Source of the DNA: CAKZSB01 sp964573105
GTDB taxonomy: Bacteria; Pseudomonadota; Gammaproteobacteria; Granulosicoccales; Granulosicoccaceae
NCBI GenBank assembly: GCA_964573105.1
Contig: CAZNIS010000003.1
Coordinates: forward strand, 110,121-174,120
Length of the DNA: 64,000 nt
Direction of reading: 5' to 3'
The notes below the pieces were generated by a model. It was not told the origin of the DNA and searched no databases. It was given only the letters and a program-made list of their open reading frames with translations. Both the position numbers and the translations under genes were made by a program. Shown one piece after another: positions 17,662 through 27,100 of this stretch; positions within the stretch are counted from its first letter, which is position 1, and each line of letters starts with the position of its first letter.

Positions 17662-18684
17662 GTGCGGGCAGAGACTCCCAAGCTGTCCGCTGGCGAAATC
17701 GCTGAACATCTGGATGCTCGCCTAAGTGGTGATCCGGGGGTTTTGATTTCGTCCATTGAGCCTATTCAGACAGCCGGACCCGGCAGTGTTACCTTTCTCA
17801 GTGATCGCAAATACGTTTCAGAACTCTCCCGTACCGGCGCCTCCGCCATCATCATGCGGGAGGAGTTCGAACAGGCGAGCGAGGCGACGCGCCTGATTGT
17901 AGACAATCCCTATCTTTGCTATGCAAGATTATCGAGTCTGTTCGCACCGCAGGCACAACACGGTCTGATTCACCCATCGGCGTCTATTGGCGAGGATGTG
18001 ACGCTTGCCGATGGCGTGAGTATCGGCGCCAATGCCGTGCTTGAAGACGGTGTTGTCATTGGTCGCAACACGCGTATCGGCTCTGGGGCTGTGATCGGCG
18101 CTGCCACGCGAGTCGGTGAGCGATGCGTCATTCACCCCAACGCAACTCTCCTTTACGAGTGTGAAATTGGCCATGACTGCGAAATTCACAGCGGGGCTGT
18201 GATTGGCGCAGACGGGTTTGGCTGGGCGCGCGCGGCACAGGGCTGGGAGAAAATCCATCAGCTTGGGACCGTGCGTATAGGCGATCGCGTCAGCATCGGT
18301 GCCAACACCTGTATCGATCGTGGCGCGCTGGGTGATACCCGGATCGCTGATGGCGTAATACTCGATAATCTGATTCAAATTGCTCACAATGTTCAGATCG
18401 GCGAAAATACTGCGATTGCAGGTTGTGTCGGCATCGCGGGCAGCACGTCAATCGGCAAAAATTGTACGATCGCCGGCGGCGTGGGTATTGTCGGCCACCT
18501 GACGATCTGCGATGGGGTGCATGTCACTGCCAAGTCTTTTGTCAATCGATCGATAGAGAAGCCAGGAAGCTATTCATCGGCCTATCCGCTCGAACCGACG
18601 CGCTCATGGAGGAAGAATGCGGTTCGACTGCACAAGCTCGACTCGATTGCGCGAGTCGTCAAGCGTCTGGAAAAACAATGCTAG
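17662..18684 (+). CDS. lpxD: UDP-3-O-(3-hydroxyacyl)glucosamine N-acyltransferase
   Basis: 340 residues from GTG 17662, almost exactly the E. coli length (341). It adds the second hydroxyacyl chain in lipid A synthesis. The N-terminal uridine-binding domain (LSAGEIAEHLDARLSGD...) is followed by a left-handed beta-helix of hexapeptide repeats (IHPSASIGEDVTLADGVSIG and similar). The catalytic histidine is in LIQIAHNVQIGENTAI. The frame is open back to TTG 17605 inside skp, but GTG 17662, 4 bases after the skp stop, fits the family N-terminus best. Confidence 0.96.
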   Translation: MRAETPKLSAGEIAEHLDARLSGDPGVLISSIEPIQTAGPGSVTFLSDRKYVSELSRTGASAIIMREEFEQASEATRLIVDNPYLCYARLSSLFAPQAQHGLIHPSASIGEDVTLADGVSIGANAVLEDGVVIGRNTRIGSGAVIGAATRVGERCVIHPNATLLYECEIGHDCEIHSGAVIGADGFGWARAAQGWEKIHQLGTVRIGDRVSIGANTCIDRGALGDTRIADGVILDNLIQIAHNVQIGENTAIAGCVGIAGSTSIGKNCTIAGGVGIVGHLTICDGVHVTAKSFVNRSIEKPGSYSSAYPLEPTRSWRKNAVRLHKLDSIARVVKRLEKQC

Positions 18685-18754
18685 CTGTCAGAAATTGTTC
18701 GGGGATCCTCGCGCCGGTTGCGGCCATGGGTAATCGCGTGCGGGGAATTCGTTG

Positions 18755-19201
18755 ATGGAGTTGGATATCAACGAGATCATCAAGTACCTGCCGCACCGGT
18801 ATCCCTTCCTGATGATTGATCGCGTTGTGGCGATAGAGGAGGGGCAGTCGCTTCAGGCGATAAAGAACATCTCGATCAATGAGCCGGTATTCGTAGGCCA
18901 CTTTCCACAGTTTGCGGTTTTCCCGGGGGTGTTGATCCTGGAGGCGATGGCGCAGGCGTCAGCCATTCTTGCGTTTCGCGATCTGGGGGGCTACCCGACG
19001 CCCGAGACACTCTACTTGCTGGTAGGCATCGACAACGCCAGATTCAAACGTCAGGTGGTACCGGGGGATCAATTGCGTATCAATGTTGAACTTCAGCGCA
19101 AACGCCGAGGTATATGGCGCTTTGCGGCCACCGGCACCGTGGATGATCAGGTCTGCTGCTCGGCAGAGGTGATGATCGCGCAGAACGAGATTGACTCGTG
19201 A
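18755..19201 (+). CDS. fabZ: 3-hydroxyacyl-[acyl-carrier-protein] dehydratase
   Basis: 148 residues with a single hot-dog fold. It dehydrates beta-hydroxyacyl-ACP in fatty-acid elongation and competes with LpxA/LpxD for the same hydroxyacyl-ACP pool, which explains its conserved place in this cluster. LPHRYPFLMIDRV carries the catalytic histidine and FPGVLILEAMAQA the catalytic glutamate. ATG 18755 is preferred over the in-frame TTG one codon earlier. The stop overlaps the lpxA GTG start (GTGA). Confidence 0.97.
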   Translation: MELDINEIIKYLPHRYPFLMIDRVVAIEEGQSLQAIKNISINEPVFVGHFPQFAVFPGVLILEAMAQASAILAFRDLGGYPTPETLYLLVGIDNARFKRQVVPGDQLRINVELQRKRRGIWRFAATGTVDDQVCCSAEVMIAQNEIDS

Positions 19202-19968
19202 TTCATCCAACGGCAGTGATAGACAGCAGCGCGCAAGTGCACGAGACCTGTGAAGTGGGGCCCTACGCAATCATCGGCCCCGAAGTAACCATCGGTAGGG
19301 GCACCAGAATCGGTCCTCACACGGTGATTTCGGGGCCGACCGTGATCGGCGAGGACAACCGTATTTTTCAGTTCGCCTCAATCGGTGAGGATCCGCAGGA
19401 TCTTAAATACGATGGCGAAGAGAGTCGTCTGGAGATCGGTGATCGCAATACGATTCGCGAGTTCGTCACGATCAACCGGGGCACGACCGGTGGTGGTGGT
19501 GAAACACGCCTTGGCGATGATAATTTGCTCATGGCCTATGTGCATGTGGCACACGATTGCATCATCGGCAGCAACACGATATTTGCCAACGCAGCGTCTC
19601 TGGCGGGACATGTCACCGTGGGAGATTATGCGATTCTGGGGGGATTTTCCCTGGTGCATCAATTCAGCCGCGTCGGTGATCACAGCTTCTCCGGCATGGG
19701 ATCCGTGATCAACAAGGATATACCGCCCTTCCTGTTGGTCAGCGGGCACTATGTCGAAGCTAAAGGCGTAAACAAACAGGGGCTCAAACGACGCGGTTTT
19801 AGCCCCGAAGCGATATCGGCCATCCACAAAACTTACATGAAGATGGTCAAGAAGAAAGGGGTCAAGGACGAATCACTGGCCGAGATCGAAAAGCTGGCGG
19901 AGGAGCACGAGTCGGTTGCGCAACTGTTGGAATTTCTTCGCAACAGCGAGCGAGGTAATGTCAGCTAG
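19198..19968 (+). CDS. lpxA: UDP-N-acetylglucosamine O-acyltransferase
   Basis: 256 residues (E. coli 262). It performs the first step of lipid A synthesis, transferring a 3-hydroxyacyl chain to UDP-GlcNAc. Hexapeptide repeats fill the first two thirds (IHPTAVIDSSAQVHETCEVGPY..., IGPEVTIGRGTRIGPHTVI). VHVAHDCIIGSNTIFAN contains the catalytic histidine, and the helical C-terminus begins near KGVNKQGLKRRGFS. GTG start overlaps the fabZ stop. Its stop overlaps the lpxB stop on the opposite strand by 4 bases. Confidence 0.97.
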   Translation: MIHPTAVIDSSAQVHETCEVGPYAIIGPEVTIGRGTRIGPHTVISGPTVIGEDNRIFQFASIGEDPQDLKYDGEESRLEIGDRNTIREFVTINRGTTGGGGETRLGDDNLLMAYVHVAHDCIIGSNTIFANAASLAGHVTVGDYAILGGFSLVHQFSRVGDHSFSGMGSVINKDIPPFLLVSGHYVEAKGVNKQGLKRRGFSPEAISAIHKTYMKMVKKKGVKDESLAEIEKLAEEHESVAQLLEFLRNSERGNVS

Positions 19969-21125
19969 CTACCGGGGTCGGTTTGCGCTTGCGGTGTGCC
20001 CTGAAGCATTTTACGGATAACGGTCGAAAGCCTGGCCGCCGCACCGGCATTGCCTATTTTTTTGCTCACATCGGCCAGTTGACTGAGCCTTGACTGGCGG
20101 TACTCGTCTTCGAGGACCAACCTTTCAATTTCATGTGTAATGGATGCGGCCTGCATGTCATCCTGAATCAGTTCGATTGCCACCTCGCAGCCGGCAACGA
20201 TATTGACGAGACTGACGTGGTCAATCAAGAGCATTCGTTTGGCCAGTCGATAGCTCAGTTTGTTCAGGCGATATACGACCACCATCGGAACCCCCAGTAG
20301 TGCGAGCTCAAGGGTCGCAGTACCCGAAGCAACGATTGCAGCATCGCAGGCAGCCAGGGCTTCGTAGTCGTCTGCCTCCAGTAAATCGATATCCAGGTCG
20401 GACGGCTCCGTATAGGAGGTCAGCGCTTCAGCGGGCAGCGTATCAGCAACTGGCAGGCAGAGTTTCAATTCCGGGTATTTGTCGCTGAGCATCTGAGCGC
20501 TGGCCAGTATCTCGGGCAGGTGCTGTTCAATTTCAGATGGCCGGCTTCCGGGTAGCAGCGCAATAGAACGAATGGATGTAATGCTTTTGCGGGGCGTTGA
20601 TTTTTTGATCGTGCCGACCAGTCGCGGGTTGTCAAGCACTGGATTGCCGACATAGCTGACAGGGATGCCCGCCTCCTCGTAGATGCGGGTTTCAAATGGC
20701 AGTATCACTGCCATTTGGTCGACCGTTTGTTTCAAAACATCGATGCGACGCGGGCGGGAAGCCCACACTTTTGGCGCAATAAAGTAGAGCACCGGGATGT
20801 TTAGCTCGCGGGCATTTTTCGCAAGGCGCATATTGAAGCCGGGGTAGTCAACCAGTAACAGCAGATCTGGTTTGCGCTCGCGCAACTGACTGATCATTGT
20901 ATTCAGTTGGGCGCGCAGTTGAGGGTACTTGCGCACCACTTCAACAAAGCCCATCACCGAGTTGGAATCGACGTCGACTAGCAGCTCCATGCCGCAGCTG
21001 GCGAGGTGTTTTCCGCCCATGCCGAAAAGTGTGATGTCAGCGGATGAGCTCAGCAGGCTGCGTATGCAATTGGCGCAATGCAGATCACCGGATGCCTCTC
21101 CGGCGCTGACCATGATCGTCTTCAA
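19965..21125 (-). CDS. lpxB: Lipid A disaccharide synthase
   Basis: 386 residues. It joins UDP-diacylglucosamine and lipid X to make the lipid A disaccharide at the inner face of the inner membrane (GT19 family). Characteristic sequences: VSAGEASGDLH, GMGGKHLASCGME, VLYFIAPKVWASRPRRI, PFETRIYEEAGIPVSYVGNPVLD, LLPGSRPSEIEQHLP and ASGTATLELALLGVPMVV. The start is TTG 21125, needed for the first beta strand; ATG 21113 is an alternative. In most relatives lpxB follows lpxA on the same strand. Here it is inverted and convergent, overlapping lpxA by 4 bases, so it must have its own promoter. Confidence 0.96.
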   Translation of the reverse strand: MKTIMVSAGEASGDLHCANCIRSLLSSSADITLFGMGGKHLASCGMELLVDVDSNSVMGFVEVVRKYPQLRAQLNTMISQLRERKPDLLLLVDYPGFNMRLAKNARELNIPVLYFIAPKVWASRPRRIDVLKQTVDQMAVILPFETRIYEEAGIPVSYVGNPVLDNPRLVGTIKKSTPRKSITSIRSIALLPGSRPSEIEQHLPEILASAQMLSDKYPELKLCLPVADTLPAEALTSYTEPSDLDIDLLEADDYEALAACDAAIVASGTATLELALLGVPMVVVYRLNKLSYRLAKRMLLIDHVSLVNIVAGCEVAIELIQDDMQAASITHEIERLVLEDEYRQSRLSQLADVSKKIGNAGAAARLSTVIRKMLQGTPQAQTDPGS

Positions 21126-21217
21126 AAGGTCTGTCGTGTACTTGGGTGGGTCTGCAGTGTATCACCTGCGCGACGGGCAGGCCTGCGTCCAGGCGTCGGG
21201 TTTTGAAAGAGCCTGGT

Positions 21218-21246
21218 GCCGGGCCGCCACCAGTCGGCGGCCCGGC
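21218..21246 (-). terminator. Long perfect stem-loop after the astacin-type gene
   Basis: GCCGGGCCGCC (21218-21228), a 7-base loop, and GGCGGCCCGGC (21236-21246): 11 perfect base pairs starting 11 bases beyond the protease stop. On the minus strand only a short TTTCAAAA stretch follows about 10 bases later, so it is an atypical terminator. Confidence 0.6.
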
Positions 21247-21256
21247 TCTCGTCAAC

Positions 21257-22747
21257 TTATCGAGCGTTTGTACGTCTGCGCAAACCCGTCATCAGCAGTG
21301 CAAGTAAAGCCAGGCTGGCTCCCATACTCCCGGCACCCCCGCCACTGGCGCTCAGTGCTGCGGCGTTGGGTGGTACCGGCTGTGATTGATCCACCACCAC
21401 GATCGGCGTATCGGCGTTGCCATTATCAGTCTCAGCTGGCGGCTGCGGCGTGGTCGGTGTGGTGACCGGAGGCTGTGGCTGTGCGACAACCGTGTCAGTG
21501 GATTCACCGCCACTCTCATCATCGGCCATCACCGCGACGGTGTGGCTGTCCGAATTGTTGCTGCCCGCGCTGTCCTGAGTGCGAGAATCGAGCACAGGTA
21601 CCAGAGTCATCTCATCAACCCCGGAAGCGGCATTCAAGCTTAGTGAGATCTGCGAAGATTGTCCGGATCCCAGTAGCTCGCTGGTGCACTCGATGCTCAT
21701 ACCGACTGCCGCCTGCGAGCACTCCCACAGGCTCGAGCCATATTCGAGCAGCACGGTATCGGCGTATACCGGCAGCGTCACCTGCAAGGTGTTGGCGCCG
21801 TTCGCGGCGGCGTTGGCGATTGTCAAAACCATATCCATGCTGTCGCCCGCGGCAACTTGCGAGGCGCCAGTGATAGAAATGGACAGATCGGTCTCGTACA
21901 AAGTGCCGATGGCAGCCCGATCCCCCTCACTGGTAGCCACGCGCTGGCCAATGGTTTCGCTCGTCGGCAGGACCGCTGTTATTGTCGGCGCATTATTGGC
22001 GCTGAAAAAATGTGTGCCATAGTGCATGATCGACCCGTAGTCGTACTCACCCAGCATCACAGCACCGTCGGACAGCACATCAAAATTGTGCTCTTTGCCG
22101 TCGACAATATTGCCCCACTCGATCGACACATAGGCGTCGCGATCCGGCCGCGTGTGCTCGTGCAGCAAACCCAGGCCATGACCTATCTCGTGAATCATGC
22201 TGCCGGTAGTGCAGTTGTCACCAACGTAGACGTCCTGACCACCAGTGCCTTGAAAACCCACCCACGATGCGCATTGAGTAGCGGTGATGAAACTCAGGTA
22301 GTTCGGGTAGTCTGACGCGTTTGACGCGGTGCGTTCGACCAGCAAAATGCTACTGTTCTCGTTCCAGTGCGCAATGGCGTTGCGGACCTTTGCCTCAGAC
22401 GCTGCGCTCAAATCGGCGGCAAACTGGTAGGGCGCAATGCCGTTGGGCCACGTACGTCCGTACACTGTGTTACCCAAACCCTGGACCCTGCGATCAGACG
22501 AAAAGAACTGATCGGCGTAGCCGACGATCATGTCATCTTCCGCGATTGCCATTCCGTTTCTGGATTCCAGCACCCGCCGGTGCACGGACTCGTTTCTAAA
22601 CGTGAGGTCCACGGTAGTGGACTGGTTATTGTTGTCTTTGTTGGCAGCCTGTACCGCTGCTGCCGTCATACTGAGAGAACAACTCAGCAGAGCTGCCGAC
22701 ACGCCCAGAGCGCATCGTCGTGCTTTGCACGATGTTGTTATTTTCAT
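21257..22747 (-). CDS. Exported astacin-type (M12A) zinc metalloprotease with GlyGly-CTERM-like tail
   Basis: 496 residues. A signal peptide (hydrophobic GVSAALLSCSLSMTAAAVQA) leads to an astacin catalytic domain. The zinc motif HEIGHGLGLLHEH has ligands H186, H190 and H196 with catalytic E187, and the Met-turn is SIMHY (M241, Y243). Residues about 285-400 look like a beta-sandwich (SITGASQVAAGDSMDMVLTIANAA), followed by a Thr/Pro/Gln-rich linker. The last 28 residues are a glycine patch (SGGGAGS), a hydrophobic helix and an arginine cluster (LRRR), the layout of GlyGly-CTERM sorting signals processed by rhombosortase. Likely exported and released or anchored at the surface; the substrate is unknown. 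Confidence 0.9.
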   Translation of the reverse strand: MKITTSCKARRCALGVSAALLSCSLSMTAAAVQAANKDNNNQSTTVDLTFRNESVHRRVLESRNGMAIAEDDMIVGYADQFFSSDRRVQGLGNTVYGRTWPNGIAPYQFAADLSAASEAKVRNAIAHWNENSSILLVERTASNASDYPNYLSFITATQCASWVGFQGTGGQDVYVGDNCTTGSMIHEIGHGLGLLHEHTRPDRDAYVSIEWGNIVDGKEHNFDVLSDGAVMLGEYDYGSIMHYGTHFFSANNAPTITAVLPTSETIGQRVATSEGDRAAIGTLYETDLSISITGASQVAAGDSMDMVLTIANAAANGANTLQVTLPVYADTVLLEYGSSLWECSQAAVGMSIECTSELLGSGQSSQISLSLNAASGVDEMTLVPVLDSRTQDSAGSNNSDSHTVAVMADDESGGESTDTVVAQPQPPVTTPTTPQPPAETDNGNADTPIVVVDQSQPVPPNAAALSASGGGAGSMGASLALLALLMTGLRRRTNAR

Positions 22748-23203
22748 TAACTCAACCCCAAATCAATAGCGCCGGATCAATCCGGTCTGTTATTAAATGG
22801 TTGGCCGTCGTTGGGCTAACCTCGATTGTTTTTGTTTATTCTTGTATCGCTGGTGTTTTCAGGTGGGCGCTCCGCGTGTTGCTCTTGTTATTGTTGTTGT
22901 ACGAGCAGTTTGTGCTCTATTTCCGGTGACCCGACGTCACGGACCACTGTTACGGCGAGCAGCGCGAAGTCTTTAGCAATTTAACAATTCACTCAGGGCG
23001 CAACGTGTTCGTCGGGCTGTGCACATTGGCTGGGCGCAGCACAGACAGCGGTGACAGGGCAGCGGCCCGTGAGTGGTGCATCGCATTCGCCGGGCATTGA
23101 CCGCATCGGGTCTCGCCCATTTTGCGAGTGGGGTTGCTAGCGGGTGAAGTAGAGGAGGGGCAGCGTGGCCTGTCGGGCAGGCTTGATCAGGCCGGAATTG
23201 TAA
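22748..23203. other. Intergenic region upstream of the astacin-type gene
   Basis: 456 bases between two minus-strand genes, with no convincing coding sequence. A small hairpin CCGGAT-CA-ATCCGG (22772-22785) lies in the presumed 5' leader of the protease gene. AT-richer sequence at 22790-22900 is the likely promoter zone, but no clear -35/-10 pair stands out. Confidence 0.5.
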
Positions 23204-24088
23204 TCACTGCGGGTGCAGGAAGAGTGTTGGATCGATCCAGGTCTGATTGAGCCCGACCGACCAGTGCAGGTGGGGGCCAGTCACGCGGCCGGTGGCGCCC
23301 ACCTCGCCGATCTTCTGGCCGCGTTTGACCAGCTCGCCCGGCCGCACGTCAATCTGGCTCAGGTGCGCGTAGAAGGTTTGCAGTCCATTCCCATGGCCGA
23401 GAAATATGCACTGGCCACTGAAAAAGTAGTCGCCGGTTTCGACCACGTAGCCGTCGCCTGGCGCGTAGACAGGGGTGCCGGTCGGGGCCGCGATATCCAT
23501 GCCGCCGTGGGGGCGCCGGGGCTGTTTGTTGAAAAATCGCCGCGAGCCGAACGAGCTGCTGTTAGTGCCTTTGACCGGCAGGTCGAAGCGCGTGGCAAGT
23601 TGCTCCGGGTGACGGTAGCGTTTGGCGTTCGCGATTGAGGTTCTATCCCTGCGAATGCGCGCCATGTCCTGCTCGTTGGGGTTGACCTTGCGCTTGTTAG
23701 CGATCGTCAGGTGCTGCGCTGGATAGGCCTTGCCGCTGACGGCAAACGGTATGGTCAGTCGGCTGCCGTCCTGGTAGCGAACCCTGACCTCGTACTGACC
23801 GGCAGGTGTGAGCAGTGGAATGCCGACCATGGCGGTCCAGCCGGGGCCGGTGCGCACGATCGCGACCGGTTTGTCATCGTAGCTTGCCTCGGGCCGGGGC
23901 AGTTGCGTGCCCGGGATGCGCAGCAAGGCGACGCCACCGGGTGTGAGCTGCTGGGTAGGCAGATCCAGGGCGCTGGCGTGCAGCGGACACAGCAGAATGA
24001 TCAGCACAATGGTAAGCAAGCCCGAGCGTTGCGAGACGTCGCTGGAGCGGCGTTGTCGCGCCGGGAACACTTTGCAGGTTGGTAACAT
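23204..24088 (-). CDS. Exported M23-family (LytM-type) peptidoglycan endopeptidase
   Basis: About 294 residues from ATG 24088. The signal sequence LLTIVLIILLCPLHASA follows a basic N-region. An N-terminal beta-rich domain (about 25-130) is followed by the M23 domain with HGGMDIAAPTG (zinc His and Asp), FYAHLSQI and GPHLHWSVG (catalytic and zinc histidines), so all catalytic residues are present. Such enzymes cleave peptide cross-links in murein during growth or division; some are activated by partners. It is divergent from smc, about 100 bases apart. An upstream in-frame ATG at 24145 would add 19 residues ahead of the signal peptide and is less likely. Confidence 0.92.
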   Translation of the reverse strand: MLPTCKVFPARQRRSSDVSQRSGLLTIVLIILLCPLHASALDLPTQQLTPGGVALLRIPGTQLPRPEASYDDKPVAIVRTGPGWTAMVGIPLLTPAGQYEVRVRYQDGSRLTIPFAVSGKAYPAQHLTIANKRKVNPNEQDMARIRRDRTSIANAKRYRHPEQLATRFDLPVKGTNSSSFGSRRFFNKQPRRPHGGMDIAAPTGTPVYAPGDGYVVETGDYFFSGQCIFLGHGNGLQTFYAHLSQIDVRPGELVKRGQKIGEVGATGRVTGPHLHWSVGLNQTWIDPTLFLHPQ

Positions 24089-24187
24089 TTCGAGAATCGT
24101 AAGATTAGTGCTGCAGCAAGATGTCAGTACGGTTATGATGTGCATTCATCAGTACCAAAACACTCTCAGTTGTGGTCGGCATCATCA

Positions 24188-27100
24188 ATGCGTTTGAGCA
24201 AAATCAAGCTAGCAGGGTTCAAATCGTTTGTCGATCCGACCACCCTGAACCTGCCGGGTAATCTCACCGGCATCGTCGGTCCCAATGGTTGCGGCAAATC
24301 CAACACCATTGATGCGGTCCGCTGGGTGATGGGCGAATCGTCCGCCAAGCACCTGCGCGGCGAGTCGATGGATGATGTCATTTTTTCCGGATCGTCTGCC
24401 CGCAAGCCGGTTGGCCAGGCCTCTGTCGAGCTGGTGTTCGACAACAGCGCCGGCAAGCTCGGTGGCCAGTACGCTCAATTCACCGAGATCTCCGTCAAGC
24501 GGCAGGTCACGCGCGACGGGCAATCGCAGTACTTTCTCAACGCCGCTCGCTGCCGCCGCCGCGATATCACCGACATCTTCCTCGGCACCGGTCTCGGGCC
24601 CCGCAGTTACGCGATCATCGAACAGGGCATGATCTCGCGCCTGATTGAGGCGCGCCCAGAAGATATGCGTGTGTATATAGAGGAAGCAGCCGGAATTTCG
24701 CGCTACAAAGAGCGCCGTCGGGAAACCGAAAATCGCATTCGCCACACCCGCGACAACCTCGATCGACTCAACGACTTGCGTGAGGAGGTCGACAAACAAC
24801 TGGCCCATCTGCAGCGGCAGTCGAAGATGGCGGAGCGCTACAAGACGCTCAAGGTCGAGGAAAAACAGTTGCGCGCCGAGCTGCTCGGTCTGCGTTGGCA
24901 GGAGTATCAGGACGCGCTGGGCAGCTTTGACAAACGCCTGGCCGAACGCAACGAGGCAGTGGAAGTTGCCGAGGCCGGACACGCTGAGGCAGAGCAGGCA
25001 ATCGAGAATATGCGCACGGCGCGTGGCGAGATGGATGCCGGTATGAACCGTATTCAGGCCAGTTACTATCAGCTCGGTGCCGATATCACGCGGATAGAAC
25101 AAACGATTGAGCATCAGCGCTCGCAGCGCGAGGCCCGCGAGCGAGATATTGCGCGCGTGATTCAGGAGTTGGCCGAGGCGGAACAGAATATCGTCGCCGA
25201 TCGCAACACGCTCGCCGAGATCGAAAGGGGTCTGGCCGATGCCGGGCCGGCGCGAGCGCGCTACGACGAGGCATTCAAGTCCATATCGGAAGTCTGTGAC
25301 AAGGCTGAGTCTGACTTTCAGCAATGGCGTGAGGATCGCGAACAACTCGGCGCCGAGCAAACCGAGCAGGCCAAGCTGCACCAGATCGAAGCCGCGCGCG
25401 CCAGCCAGCTTGAAAAGAACATAGGCGAGGCTTCGCTGCGTCGGGAGCGTCTGCAGCGCGAGTTGGCCGACCTCGAAGACGCTGACCTCGCCCATTCACT
25501 GGCCGAGCTGACCGAGGAGCGCGATGGCCTGGCGGCGCAGGAAACCCAGTTGCGAGACGCGCTGCAGCGAGCCGGGCAGGCGTTACATGAATCCCGCGAG
25601 CGCGAGTCCGGCAATGCGCGTGAACTCGATGAATGCCGTACACAACTACAAAGTGCTTCGGGTCGACTCGCCTCGCTCGAAGCGCTGCAACAGGCCGCCC
25701 TCGGCGGTGCGGAAAAAAACCGCCTGCAGTGGCTGGAGCAACATGGCTTGACAGAGGCGCCACAACTGGCGCGAATGCTGTCGATCGACGCCGGCTGGGA
25801 GAAGGCCGCCGAAGTGGTGCTCGGCGATTTTCTGGAAGCGGTCTGCGTCGACGATATGGACACCTTGCGCAGCAAGCTCGCGGGCCAGCCCGAATCGGGC
25901 ATCAAGGCGGTACAAAACAACGCGGACGAAGACGACGCCGATCAACAGCCGTGGTTGGCGAGTGTCGTCAGCTCCACCGCTGGAATCGCGGAATTACTGC
26001 ATGGAATCACCGTCTGTGAATCTCTCGAAGAGGCGATGCAGGCACGCGAGCAATTGCAGCCTGGCGAATCGCTGGTAACTCGCGATGGTGTCTGGATGGG
26101 GCGCCACTGGCTTTGTGTGCGGCCGCAGGAAAACGGCGGTGGCGTGCTGGCCCGGCAGGAGGAACTCGACGCGCTCAAGACCCAAAGTGAGCGGCTGCGA
26201 GATCGAGTCGACACGCTGGAGTCGCAACACCAGGATCTTGAAGCAGCGGTGGTCGATTGCGAACAACAACGCGACAAGCTGCAGGCTGTGATCAACGCAC
26301 GGCATCGCGATATCAGCACGCTGAACGGCAAAATCGAATCGACCGAATCGCAGATTCGACAATCAGACGCGCGCACCCTGGCAGTGCGCAAAGAGCTGGA
26401 TGAAGTCACCACCAGTGTCAGACGCGTCACCGTTGAGCTCGATGAAGCTCGCTCACTGGCGGCAGAAGCGGGCGAGCAGAGCGCCGAGCTGGACCAGCAG
26501 ATCGAAAGCCAGGAGGTGTCGCGAGCCGCCTTGCTTGCGCGTCGTGACCAGGCGCGCGCGAAGCTTGAAGAGGTTCGACAGGACTCGCAACAGGCGCTGG
26601 TCAAACTCGAGTCGATGAAATCGGTACGCGAGTCGACCGCCAACAATCTGCAGCGCATGGAGCAACAACGCGCACAACTGTTGGTGCGTCAGGAAGAGCT
26701 CGGCATTGGTGAAGATGCTGAAGATGACGAAACTGAAACTTTGGCGGCGCAGCAGGAAGAGCTGCAGCAGGCGCGCGATGAGGTCGAGCGTGAACTGGCA
26801 CAGGCGCGGCGCAGCCTGGAGCAGCACGATGAAGCGCTGCGTCAGCGCGATCGAGACCGCAGCCGGCTGCAACAGGAACTCACCGAAGCGACAGCCCGCG
26901 TGCAGCAGGTGAAAATGGAGTCGCAGGAAGCGCGCGTCCGATTGAAAACGATCGACGAACAACTGGCCGAGTCCGGGGTTGATCGCGCAGAGCTCATGCC
27001 GCAAATACCGCACGAGGCGACGGTTGAGTCGTGGCAAACGCGAATCGAGGAACTGGAACGTCGAATACAGCGCCTCGGACCGATCAATCTGGCTGCGATT

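Noticed and set aside
22720..22929. 69-codon hydrophobic frame on the plus strand
   Set aside because: It begins inside the astacin signal-peptide region, has no ribosome site and owes its Leu/Val content to a TTG/TTA-rich non-coding stretch.
24209..25495. 428-codon open frame on the minus strand
   Set aside because: Antisense to smc, whose Walker A and coiled coil are unmistakable; long antisense frames are common in this GC-rich DNA.
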